Shown here one piece after another: positions 26,136-37,335 of a stretch of 64,000 nucleotides of DNA. A program made the translations under genes and the position numbers. The notes beneath the pieces were generated by a model. That model had not been told where the DNA came from, made no database searches, and saw nothing but the letters and a program-made list of their open reading frames with translations. How positions within the stretch are numbered: the first letter of the stretch is position 1; the number at the start of each line of letters is the position of its first letter. This DNA is from Phialocephala subalpina (taxonomy: Eukaryota; Ascomycota; Leotiomycetes; Helotiales; Mollisiaceae), in contig FJOG01000020.1 in the NCBI GenBank assembly GCA_900073065.1, positions 525,770 through 589,769 of the forward strand, in the 5' to 3' direction.

Positions 26136-27347
26136 ATTGTTGTTGTCGGATATGAAGGTGGAGTTGAGTAGTGAAAGAGTCCTCAAATACTTCGAGGGCC
26201 GGCCAGACGATATTGAAATCCTCTGGTGGCGCGGGGTGGAGAAGAATTAAAGGTTGGAATCTGGACTGGGATTTGGCGAGATATCTCAAAGGCAGATGCG
26301 CCAAGTTAGGCAAGGCAAGGCCAAATTTAGCTTCTAGAAAAGGTGAATCACACCCGCGCAACTTCAAGGCTGCTCCTTTTGGAGGATCCGTGCCTGAAGT
26401 AGACAAGACGCGAGGGAGGAAGTGTTCCACAAGGCGGGGAGGGTTGAATTCGAGTCCGTCCCACCGATGCTTTCCAGGAATAAAGAACGAACGGGGAGAG
26501 GTTTTATGCAAGACGTGTCTTGCCAAAAGAAGAAGAGACGAGGTTGCGTGTTGGGAGGTTTGATTATGGAGATCGAAATCGTCGTGATTCAAGTCAGCAA
26601 GGTTGCAAGGCGGCAGCTATGCAGGGTATCTGAAAATAGACTAGCGTTAAAGCACGTGCTATCTACACTAGTCATCCATAGGGCATGCGCAATCGATCCG
26701 AATAGTCATAAAATAATCCTTTAGTCAGTCAAGTTGGCTTTGTCAGGGAATTGTATTAGGGTGAATCCTAGAGACAGGCATTCTCGAGACTCAATATCAG
26801 ACAGCCAATACTCTACTGCTTCTCATTCATAACGTTAAGTATAGGTATATGCAATTTCTCAATTTCAATGTCCAACACAATTTTGCCATTATTACTTGGT
26901 AGCGAGTTTTTGGCCTTTTATTTCTAGGTATTTGAATAGGATAGTGCAGCACTTTATCTGTGAATTTACTTTTTCATTTGCCATAAACATGTTTCCTTGC
27001 TGTCATTATACTCTGTTAGATATTGTGACTTCGTACACTTTCTCCTCTGAATATCTGAGCAACAATTGCGATCAGTCTTGGACTCTAGAATCCTACACAG
27101 ATTTCATGATTTGACGTCAGAATCTTCAGGCATATAGTCATACTTAATATTCCAGTTTCAAAATTCTTCGTTCTCATCCTATTTCGTCTCCATCAACGTC
27201 TGATAAAGCAACTGCAAGAAGCAATGACGTCAACATGATTATAAGTTATCATACTTCCCCCGGAGTGTTTGAATTCTGGGCCTACTTTCAATCTTTCACT
27301 TGCTAAGCCTTCGAAAGGATTTAACTATCCAACTTCAATCCCATAAA
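26136..27347. other. Intergenic, AT-rich towards the cupin gene
   Basis: About 1.2 kb between the cullin start and the cupin start, a divergent arrangement that should hold both promoters. The stretch 26690-27300 is clearly more AT-rich than its surroundings. No coding frame is convincing. Confidence 0.45.
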
Positions 27348-27945
27348 ATGGCCTGTCTCAGCCTCGCCCCACTTTCCTCTCTCCAAGTCTCTCGACACCA
27401 AATACCCCACCATTCCCTCATCCCAAACACCTCTATCCAAAACAACCCCCTCTTAATCTACCACTCCTGTTTCCCTTCCTCCGCTACCGCATCCACAATC
27501 GAGTCCCATCTCAAAACCATGGGAGTAGTTGTACCCCAATGGCGGTACACGATGTACAGCACAACTCACTTCCACTCCACCACTCATGAAGTGCTGTGTA
27601 TCTCTTCTGGTCGTGCGAGGCTATGTACGTACCCCTTTGTCTCTCATTTCCTTTGACGTACTCTCATACAGATGATTATGTATAGGTTTTGGCGGCGAAG
27701 AAAACCCAGGGAGAGTCGAACCCGTCGTAGAGAAAGGAGACGTGATCGTTGTCCCAGCAGGAGTCGGGCATCGGCTTGTAGATGACTTCGGAGGTGGGTT
27801 TGAGATGGTAGGCAGCTATCCTAAGGGAAAGCAGTGGGATATGTGCTATGGAAAGAAAGGTGAGGAGAGTAAAGTGAAAGGTATTGCTGATTTGGGTTGG
27901 TTCGAGAAGGACCCTGTGTATGGTGATCAAGGGCCTGCGTTGTAG
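27348..27945 (+). CDS. YjlB-like cupin domain protein
   Basis: Two exons, 27348-27624 and 27686-27945, give 178 residues in frame. The single cupin barrel shows YTMYSTTHFHSTTHEVLCIS, with HxHxxxxE-type metal ligands, then GRARLCFGGE and a second motif GDVIVVPAGVGHRL. The end (GSYPKGKQWDMCYGKK ... KDPVYGDQGPAL) matches the bacterial YjlB family of small cupins, whose substrate is unknown. No signal peptide is obvious; residues 1-25 are a short unrelated leader. An in-frame ATG at 27300 would add 16 residues. Its 3' end converges on the SRF1-like gene. Confidence 0.85.
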
Positions 27946-28137
27946 AACGGAGGTTAGGCGAAGAACGGAGGATTGGAAGCGAGAAGACATTATTTCATTA
28001 TGTCTTATGTATTCGTATGTGCAGCTTTTCACCAGCATGTTTCACAACCCAAACTCCGTGCTTAGATGCTTTCCCAGATATCCTCCGTGTATTACATCAA
28101 GAGCCAGGTACAAATTTATACAGACACTGAGATTGTT

Positions 28138-29503
28138 TCAATCTCCTTCTTCTCTACCGCCAACCCTCTCAACCAGCCTGTAAAAGGTGTTAGCGAGTAA
28201 CGAATAGCCCGAGACAGGAGTGCGTACCTGAATATGCTGACAGAGAAGGTCAAACTCCACGCAATTAATGCTATCATTAATATACCACACAGAGCTTTCA
28301 TCCTATCACAGATGGCTCCATCGTAGGGACTACCGTCAGAAGTCTGGCAGCTGCCATCCGAATGTGTCAAGGCTCCAAAAGCCAATGCCAGATTGGCAGA
28401 TTCGAAAATGATAAAGAAAAGATCCAAAAGAACAAGCCGTATTTTAGCTTTTGGTGACCGTAGGCCCAGCGGTTTGCCTGTGTATTCATCCCAAGTGATG
28501 TAAAGAATGTAAGGAATTGCCACGGCATCGACGATGATAGCCATGGTTGTAGAAGTTTCGGCATCGGTGTAATAGGTAGAGAGATGACGGACAGATCCTG
28601 ATATGCCAAGAGCGATGGCCGAAGTGGTAAGAACTGTAACCCGGAAAACGAGGGGAACCAGAGGATGCATGAGAAGGTTATGTTGTAGACGCTTGATGAA
28701 AGTCTTCCGCTGCTTCTTGTTATGAAGCAAGCCTGACAACTTCTCTGGATCATCGCCTCCTTCAAGGTCACCTCGCCATGGCTTCTGGTAGCCAGGTTGT
28801 TGTTGTTGAAGGAACTCGTGGTCTACCCTCTCTCCATCCTCGTTTAAAGCTGGTCCATACATAGAGGCTTTGATATAGGTTCTCCAGGATGACGAGTTCG
28901 GCTGAACACCAGATTGCATAATAACAGGATCGCCCTCCCTTGCATGATCCCATTTTCTGCCCTTGACAGGTTCCTTATGCCCTCCGAAGAATCCGGTCTC
29001 TGGCTTCTTTGAAATCTCATCATCGTAGTCATCGACATATCCGTCCATGGAAACCCTTCGCTCCGGTGTTTTGGAGCCATAATGGTGTTGTGCCTGATGG
29101 GCTCGAGAAGGGGAACTCAAGGAACTCAATAATCGATCCGTAGGCTTGGTGTTCATAACCTCATCTCCTTCTTCGTATGAATCTATCCATGCTGGGTTGA
29201 CTATCAGCACGACTCTCTTCAATGTTGACGTCCTGACTTACGCGGAAGACTCCTGATATCTCTCTGCGCTCGGATATTCTCTGCCCTCGTACTGGCTGTG
29301 GTCTGGGTATTGCGTGACGACGAAGAGTATGCATGTGGCCTCGTAACACTATCACGCTTCTTTTTCATGTCTTGACTTGACGATCCTGAAGAGCTGGAGG
29401 GATTCCTTTGAGATGGTGGCGGGCCATATTGCAGGATATGGTGAGCATCTAATGGGGGCCCATGAGGATGATTATTCAGAGTGGAATTGTCGGAGCCCGC
29501 CAT
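28138..29503 (-). CDS. SRF1-like multi-pass membrane protein
   Basis: Exons 29503-29242, 29191-28228 and 28177-28138 give 421 residues in frame. The N-terminal ~200 residues are hydrophilic and Ser-rich (MAGSDNSTLNNHPHGPP ... RSLPPWIDSYEEGDEV). They are followed by about four membrane segments starting near PLVPLVFRVTVLTTSAIAL and ending MIALIAWSLTFSVSIFR. The layout and the PPWIDSYEEGDEV and PLVPLVFR motifs fit the fungal family annotated as regulator of phospholipase D, SRF1; I am moderately sure. The last intron has a consensus GCTAAC branch 13 bases before its acceptor. If it were retained, the frame stays open to 28116 and gives a different C-terminus. Divergent from the next gene, 440 bp apart. 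Confidence 0.7.
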
Positions 29504-29943
29504 GGTAGATCCTTGATGCTGAGAAGTCGGTGGGCAGGTAATGTTCGAGGTCAGCAGGCGCTTGCTGAGCGCAGCAGAATCCCCTTGCTCGACGCGTTGC
29601 TGCACGACATTAATCGCGCCGTGAGTCTGGAGATCAATTCATACGAAGAGAATTGTTCTGGTCCACGCAAGGAAATGTCGGACCAATTTGTGATGTCGGT
29701 CATGGCCTCGAGCATTCGATCATCCCGACAAATTAGAGTTGTTCAGGGATTAGCCACGCCCCAGTCTCCAGCCACATACCGTCATTCAGTGGCTCTCACG
29801 TTTCAATTGAACGGCCGAACTTCGTCCCAAAGAAACACGTTCTCTAGCACCTCACGACCTTGACAGTCCTACCACAATAATATCTGGGAATGACTTGAAG
29901 ACATCGATCTCAACAGCCTTCACTCGGCAATCCTCAGCTGACA

Positions 29944-30823
29944 ATGCGCCTCCTACTCCTCCCAATCTCGACGCGACGAACGCTCATCTATTGTCAGCGC
30001 CTGAATGTCACAACCACGGAGCAGCAAGGCTTTCTTGACAAAGCTACAACACGAGCTGCGAACCTCTGGGCGGGATGGGAGAAGAAGGAAAGTGGTTGGC
30101 AGAAGAAAGTTGTGGATTATGGCAATTCGGCACTCAGGAGAATACCATACGAGGAATGGGGCCTAAAGTCAATACCACCCCTTTCTACGCGGCGGAAGGC
30201 AGAGGAGCTGTCAGGGAAGGAGACGGTTGAGGTGTCATTTCCGCCAGCATTGATACCAGAAAGTACGGTCACAGAAGTCTTGAGAAAGCTGGGGACAGAG
30301 AGACAGGGACTGCATAAGAAGAGGATGATATACTGCTTTATTGGCATGCCCATAAGTGCGCCTGTTGCTCTTGTACCAGTGTAAGACCTTTTTCGTAACT
30401 TTGATGGCTTGTTTAATGTCTACCAGGATACCCAACCTTCCTTTCTTCTACCTAGTTTTCAGAGCTTGGTCTCATTGGAGGGCCTTATCAGGTTCTAAGC
30501 ACATTGAATTCCTTCTGGACAATAAGCTTGTCAAGCCCAAGGCTTCACCAATTCTGGACGAATTATACGCCTCAGGAAAGCTACGGTTCGACGCTTCTTC
30601 AATATCAAGTACAGCAAAGTCTACAGATGCATCAGAAGATCCGATTGAGGAGATGGTCCTTCACAAGTCGGACGGCACTCGCATCGCCGAAGCTCTAGAA
30701 ATCCCTGAACTGGATGTTGAGCTTGATAGAGCTGTATGGCAAGTCGAGAAGGCACTACGAGCAGCGAAGGAGCTCAGAGAAGAGAAGAGAGATATGGACG
30801 CGGCTAATTCCAAGCCAAAATAG
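29944..30823 (+). CDS. Mitochondrial K+/H+ exchange-related protein
   Basis: Two exons, 29944-30380 and 30427-30823, give 277 residues. The N-terminus (MRLLLLPISTRRTLIYCQRLN) is basic and hydrophobic, like a mitochondrial presequence. The core contains WEKKESGWQKKVVDYGN and IPYEEWGLKSIPP, then a predicted membrane region GMPISAPVALVPVIPNLPFFYLVFRAWSHWRA split by the intron. GSKHIEFLLD follows. This matches the family linked to mitochondrial K+/H+ exchange (yeast YDL183C relatives), thought to act in the inner membrane in potassium homeostasis. The C-terminus is a charged helix (KALRAAKELREEKRD). Assignment rests on motif recognition only. Confidence 0.8.
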
Positions 30824-31470
30824 GTGGGATCCGATGTAACAGTACCGAACTTGATCTCTGTTGTACGCTAAAATGTAGCATGTATAAAACCATACATAGA
30901 ATCCTCTCAATTACATTATAATCACAATCGAATTACCTAATGTCTTAGGGCGCTCGCAACTATGTACAGTATCTCAGTGCGCTTTTCTTTTTCCCCCTCT
31001 CGCCATTTCCAGTCGTTAACGATCTTATCTAGAACCTCCATCCTCATATCACAGAGTATATTGAAGAAGAGTACCCTTTAAGAACGATATCAAAAGCCAT
31101 ACTTGTACTTCTACTTCCGCGATAATTTCCAGCATAGGGACAGACGTCATCGCCGCTCGAGTACTAGCTCAATATCTTTCAGCACAATTGGCAGTCACGG
31201 TACGGTACATGGCTAAAGAGCTTGTCTCGCACGTATCGAAACACAATCCATTACAATTTGAGGTGGTTACAAAAATTTCTCTTCCTCCAATCGAAGCATC
31301 TTTGCTTCTCCCGCCTGCATAGCGATTCTGCCGAGCGGTCAGCTGAGGGGTTGGATCAAGGAGCTGGATCGAAGACTTTCTCGCACTTAAGACACCACGA
31401 GAATACACATTTCAGCCTTCTCCCTTCTACGACTTCCAAATTAAAGGGAATCTAACTTTGTATCGCTGTG
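30824..31470. other. Intergenic, nothing found
   Basis: About 650 bp between the K+/H+ exchange-related gene and the NACHT-ankyrin pseudogene. I see no gene or repeat. Confidence 0.45.
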
Positions 31471-34400
31471 ATGGCTGCGAACCATCTGGCTGGTGGACGA
31501 TCCACGAGCCTGGACCAGGAGATACTCAGAGCCTTGTTCAGGTCAAACTATCAAGGGGCTAAGGATCGAGTTCCGACTGCAACGAAAGGGACCTGTGGGC
31601 GGTTCCTCAACGATCCCCACTTCATTGAGTGGAACGGCGGACGGGGCAGTCTCCTTTGGGTCATCGGACCCCTGGTGGTAGTGGCAAATCGGTTCTCGCC
31701 AAAACTCTTGTCTACGGTTCTTTCGACAACCAAGGGCTGCCTCATTCAGAAACTACACAATATTTCTTTTCTAATCGGATCTCTGTGGATGAGCGAAGTG
31801 CAACCAACGCCGTTGCGGTTATACTACACCAGTTGTTCCTCTCTAAGCCAGCTCTTCTTGAGCATGCCTTAAGGTTAGATGGTTTTAAGGATGGGAACCG
31901 CCTTGGGGAGATCCTTGAACCAATGTGGGACATTCTTACAGCTCTTATCTCGGATGGTGAAGCCGGTGAGATCATCTGTGTCCTAGGTGCTTTGGACGAA
32001 TGCATCGAAGAGGACAGGGTGCAATTGATTGCTGCTCTAGGAAGACTGCTCTCTAACTCTCGGCGACCTGAAATAAACTTCAAATTCATGATCACCAGCC
32101 GCTCACATAAGAGTTTCGATCAAATTTTCGAGGAACTATCAACGGATATGGTCAAAATCGATGCTACAAGCGAGGAACAAATGGCCTACTACGACAAGAT
32201 GTCAACTTGTTCATTAACGCAAGCGTTGATAGACTAAGTACGTCAAGGAGATATGACCCAGAAACAACGGAACTCTTGAGACAAGGCCTTCACTCAGCCA
32301 ATCATGGGACGTTCTTAGAGGTCCAGCTGAGGCTTCAAGCGGATCAATGTTTAGCTTTTGCCACGAAGGCGAGCCTACAAAGGATTTTCGAAGACATGAA
32401 TAAAAGCTTAGTCGAAGTATACGAATCGATATGGGACCGAAGCGATGATCCAGAATTTGTAATGCCATTGTTTCGACTTATTATCGGAGCTAAAAGACCA
32501 TTTGCACTCACGGAGCTCAATGTGGCATTCGTCGTGGAAGAAGGCGAGAAGGTGTACGAAGATCTCAAGCTCCACAAAGATACCTCCAAATTCGCAGGGA
32601 AAATCAAGTCGTCATGCGACACTTTTGTCCGGATTGTTGACCACACAGCGAGCCTCGTTCACGTGTCGGCCGGAGAATTTCTCATTTCCAAACCGGCTGC
32701 AATGGATGGAGCTGGTGCAAGGCGCCAGCAGATGGACACAAGAGACGTAAATTTGCTTTTAGCAAGACGATGCATGCTATTTCTCAATTTCCATCGATTC
32801 GAGAAATATCCCATAGTACCAAACAGAGACGAGACATTCGAAGAAATCGGGGTCAAGGTTAATGCATACATCGACAATAGTATTTTCTTGGAGCATGCAG
32901 CAACTTACTGGATGCATCACGTCAGAGAAGCCGGGGAGAATATAAAGTCAGCGGATCAGCTGGACATGGCTGTCAAACTTTGCTCGACCACGTGTTAGCG
33001 ATTTCAAACTTGGTTCTCCGTATGTTGGTATCAATTGGCCAACATCAAATTGGAGGTCGAGGCCAGTCTGACCAATACCATGAAGCCACCTCCCCAAGGC
33101 CTGACCGATCTCATGGTGGCCTCTTTCCTCGGCTTGAAAGTTATTGTGCGTTTTCTGATGAATAACAGAGTGGATATTGCGGCCTGAGATGACGAGGGAG
33201 GTACAGCTCTGCACTGGTCCGCTGAGGGTGGATACGTGGATGTAGTTGCTCTTCTTCTAGACCAAAGTGCCGCTATCTCGGCGAAGACTTGTCGAGGGCT
33301 TACGTCTTTGCACAAGGCGGCTGCGAATGGCCATGAGACAGTAGTCTCGTTATTACTCCAAAAGGGAGTTGGAGTCAATATGAGAGACAGCAACGGAGAC
33401 ACACCTCTGCATATCGCAGCGTATTATGGCCACCCGGCCACTGTTCACACTTTGTTAGAGAACGGAGCTGAATTCGTCTCCTCTGGTGCCCATGGACAAT
33501 CGCCTCAGCAAATTGCTATCCAGAAGTGAGCGCAAGCCTATACAGAGGAAGCGAAAGAGCAGTACAAAGCTGTTGTGCGACTTCTCAAGGCTGCCGACTT
33601 TGAAGCAAGTGGACTGGCAGATGATCCGTCATTGATTAGCAAACGGGTTGATGATCTTTTCAAAGCAAATGTCATCCGTTTCCGGGATGGGATGGTGCCT
33701 CCCTCTGTCAGCAGTATTTCTCTAACCGATCTCTTCAACGAACAGGATACGCCAGACAAAGAATTGTTTCGTTGGATCCATCTTCCAGCCAACAATGTAT
33801 GTTTTCCGGTCACCGATTTACATCAAGCAAAGAGGAACTAACAGGTTCAGATGAGGTGGGTTGAGGTATGAGATTAGACAGTTTGGTTCCCAGACTGCTA
33901 AATCGAAAAAGTCTAACCTGGCTCTCTAGCTTTTGATGCACCAGCACGTGAAGTTGAAAGGAGGCCGCCCAGCTCAAAATGCCATCTTGAAGAAGGAACT
34001 CTGGGCACAGAGACAACATCGGGGTTCCAAAAGATCTTTTATTTCATTCATGAGACCAATTTACCAGAATGTGCAGGTAGATATGAGTACGGACGATAGC
34101 GAAGGGTCGTACTAATGTGTCGATCAAGTGCTTACCTTCCCCACGGATGCAATGAAGAAGATGATAGTCGTGCGAGTTGGAACGAACGAGAAGGGGTTGA
34201 AGTTGTATTCGTCAGTTGCAAATAACTAAAATTTCAGCTAAGTATAACTTGCTAAATATATCTAGATGCCCTTTATGCACTGGGGAATACGATCCAGGCA
34301 ACTTGACCTGGACTTTTTTTATCCTCCTTAAATTCCTTCTCAACCTCCTGGATGATTGTAAATCAAGACCAAGTATCAGCTGCAACTTGAATCAACTTCC

Positions 34401-35994
34401 GGCGGATGACATGAAATTTCTCCGGAACACTTTTCTCACATCTCATTCATGGGCCGTCCTCCAGTACCGGGATACAAGACTCAAAGGAATTGAAGAAGCT
34501 GAGTTTTTGAAATACCTGCCACCAGAGGGCAAAACATGGAAAGGGCTAGCTACCGATCCTGCAAAGATAGAACGACGGTGGGGCCTTTCAAAGGATGACC
34601 TTAACATCTTCTTGATTAACTTGCAGAAACCGATTCCTGAGACCGAAACTCCGAAACTATACCAAGGAACCATTCAAAGAGTCCGAAACAGATTTACCAA
34701 GCTCTGCACGCGTGTCAACAGTGGAATGTTAGAGAAAACCGAGATAAAATGCTCACCGATGCATACATTGCAGATACACACCCTCTTCATATGCGTCGAA
34801 CCTTGGACCAATCGTATTACTACATGCTAGACAATACGAGACCTGGGGACCGAGACCAAGTTGTATCACGCTATGGCAAGACGTTGTCGCGGAAACATCC
34901 TGTTATGATCATGGTTGATTCAGCTTGTGAGAGCGGTTTTTTTAGGCAATCATTTTGGTCTCGAATTTTCTTATGTTTCACCTTGTCTGAACATACAATT
35001 ACTGACTTTCGATCCCTTTAGTGGATGTGGATGTTCAAAGGTAAGATTATTCTCAATGACTGGGTATTTTGGCTAATGAACTTGCTCCATAGATACGGTT
35101 ATAACCAGCTTCCCACAGAGACAAGGGACTTCAGACGACGATCCTGATCCTTACGGCATGATGGACGTGTTCCAAAGTATACATCGGAATGCTTCTGGGG
35201 TCAAAAACACAAGAAATCTTCCAGTCAGGATTTAGAAGCATGCTCTGGCGCGTGTTTCGACACCACAAAATCCTTGGATGATGAATTTCAGTTTCTCGAA
35301 ACTTTTGAGAGCTTTATCGGTGCTGTGATCAGTCACAATGCCATTCGCTTCTTTCGCTTAACGCACAAGCTCATTTTCAGACAAGGCCAATGCAGAAGCA
35401 GCTTGTTATCAACGATTCACACAATCCCTCGAATCTCCGAACGCGTTAGACCTGTCCAACATCAAGGAAGAATCTCAATTGCTGCGAGAGGTAAAGGATA
35501 TACTCGACGAGCTCAACGTGATGTCAATAATTTTCTTGGAGCAGCAACGGATTTATCACTCGTTCTGGGAGGCAGATGGCCTTCGAATTCTTGAGGAAAA
35601 TATGATCAAGCTCAATACAATGCAAGACCAAGCCAGCAAGACTTATGAATCTGTATTATGTGAAAATTCTCCGCCTCCCTAGAAACACTACTAAGTTGTC
35701 TTAGTTGAAAGATCTCATGGATCTCCGACAAAAACACCCCAATCTCCAAGAGGCTCGCTCAGTTCGACAATAGGCCGACGAGACTTCGAAGCAAGGCAAT
35801 ACCATCATGGTCTTCACCATTGTGACGATCTTACTCGTGAGTGGACCAGTGTTCTTCCAAGCTGAACTTTTACTGCAGACTCTAAGTTTGTTAGGCTGCT
35901 CGTGGGGGGACCCATGGGGGAAGTTTCAAGATTTTACCCCACCCACAAATACTCCATGGGGTAAAGATATATTGTTACTTCCCCTATGGAGAAA

Positions 35995-36122
35995 CCCATG
36001 GGGTGCCAAGACTACATAAATGTATAAAATATGCATAAATATGTATAACTATATAAATTTCATGAAAATATGCAAAATATATGTATATATTATATATTTA
36101 TGTAGTCTTAGCACCCCATGGG
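35995..36122. repeat. 27-bp inverted repeat inside the hAT-like element
   Basis: The arms 35995-36021 and 36096-36122 match at 26 of 27 positions. Each arm starts with the CCCATGGGGTGC motif and ends in ACTACATAAAT; the spacer is 74 bp and extremely AT-rich. It could be a third small inserted element or a structural part of the surrounding transposon. Confidence 0.7.
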
Positions 36123-36328
36123 AGAAGTTCTTAAAAAAAAACTCCATCCGTGGGGGATTCAAAAACAAAAAACCCCACCCATAGTCCCCCATGGGGCGGG
36201 GTGGGAATGGGGTTTTGTACCTGTTGGAATAGATATCACGTGTTTTAGGCTATATGCCTAGCGTGAGCATGCTCTCCATAAGAGAGCAGGCCTCGAGCTC
36301 TTAGACTCGACAAGACAATAACAATGAA

Positions 36329-36783
36329 CTAGCACTAGGGGTTGTTAGAATTCTGTCCGCACCCCTAGAAATTTAGCGAGAACACACCAAAATTCTTCGG
36401 CTTTGAGGACCCGAAGTCTTGAATATTTGTATTACAAGTACATTTAATAGTGGATATAGAGCTTACTTTGAATTGTTAGAATACTTTTATTATAGAACTT
36501 TTTTCTCTAAAACCTCTATATAAAGAGTTATTACAACGTAAAAAATCACTAACAAATTTTAGTGAGAAAATGAGCCAATTCTTGTTTATATTGAATAGAA
36601 GTCCTAGTTACAGTTCTAATTAATTCGATTTATAATAACTAGTTGCTTGAAGCTAGGTCATCAATTGCAGAGTCTTTTATTAAAGAATGTGGGTTCTGTA
36701 ATGTTGCAAAGTAGCTAGATTTTAGTGTATTCTCGCTAAATTTCTAGGGGTGCGGACAGAATTCTGGCAACCCCTGGTGCCAG
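36329..36783. mobile_element. Nested 455-bp inverted-repeat element (MITE)
   Basis: The arms 36329-36386 and 36726-36783 are 58-bp inverted repeats identical at 53 of 58 positions, and weaker similarity continues for about 20 bp inward. All five mismatches are transitions. The element sits inside the hAT-like element. The core of each arm contains AGAATTCTGTCCGCACCCCT. The ~340-bp interior is AT-rich and non-coding. The exact ends and target duplication are not resolved; a TA at one side and TG at the other would fit a Tc1/mariner-type insertion with one mutated copy. Confidence 0.75.
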
Positions 36784-37335
36784 CACTGATTTTACCCTAC
36801 GCTTTACCCCTCCATCATAGACGCGTACGCTCATCTAAGTGATACGTATCTCCGATTGTAACGACAGTACCCCATGGTTTTTTTGCGAGCAGCCTAAAGT
36901 TTGTACAGCTTCCTGCATCATTCATGGCCTCTTTTCTCGCCATCGCAATCGGCCAATTTCCTCGTGACCACAACAGCATGCTCGAACGTCACTATGTAGT
37001 GAAATACTTGCGTATGTCCCATTACCTTGGAGAGATTCTTACTCCATATCATAATGATTCATACAGTAATTTTCACAGCTGTGGTAGCGACGTTCTTCAT
37101 CGTCATGGCGTTCCGAATCAATCAGGTTGTGGCTTTCCTCAAGCAGATTGGAAGAAAATTTCAAGGGAAAAGTCCGGTCGTTCCAATCAAAGATACGGAG
37201 TTCGAGAAGGAGTATGCACTCGACGAGAAAATGCAGACTTTGACGAGTGTCGAGCCGGTCAAGAGTCGGTGGGCAAAGGCAAGACGCCCATGGAGCAGTA
37301 GACGGAGAGATGAGACCCCATTGTCGTTTGCATGA

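Larger units (their letters stand above)
35892..36896. mobile_element. Non-autonomous hAT-like DNA transposon, 1005 bp
   Basis: The ends are a perfect 11-bp terminal inverted repeat (TAGGCTGCTCG at 35892-35902, its complement at 36886-36896). They are flanked by a perfect 8-bp direct repeat, AAGTTTGT, at 35884-35891 and 36897-36904. Eight-base target duplications are characteristic of hAT elements. No transposase frame is present, so it is non-autonomous. It lies wholly inside an intron of the NACHT-ankyrin-CorA-like gene: donor GTGAGT at 35837, acceptor ACAG ending at 36908. Taking out the element and one target copy leaves an intron of about 60 bp. The interior has an AT-rich core and six copies of the 8-mer CCATGGGG or its complement. 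Confidence 0.85.
31471..37335 (+). pseudogene. Decayed NACHT-ankyrin-CorA-like (NLR-type) gene
   Basis: One long plus-strand locus. MAANHLAGGRSTSLDQEIL starts it, then FLNDPHFIEW and a NACHT NTPase: P-loop PGGSGKSVLAKTL, Walker-B-like LGALDEC and INFKFMITSR. An NACHT-associated helical part (TSRRYDPETTELL, ANHGTFLEVQLRLQ) follows, then ankyrin repeats (GGTALHWSAEGGYVDVV, GLTSLHKAAANGHETVV, GDTPLHIAAYYGH). The C-terminal half is a fungal CorA-like region: RWIHLPANN, PLHMRRTLDQSYYY, WMWMFK, ITSFPQRQG, a coiled coil, and two membrane helices (IMVFTIVTILL|LPASFMASFL and IFTAVVATFFIVMAF). Damage: one-base losses near 31669-31672 and 32190-32200, and stops at 32996, 33185 and 33527. An intact gene would resemble a fungal innate-immunity-type receptor fused to a membrane ion-transporter fold; that role is inference. 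A transposon fills the intron 35837-36908. Confidence 0.85.
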
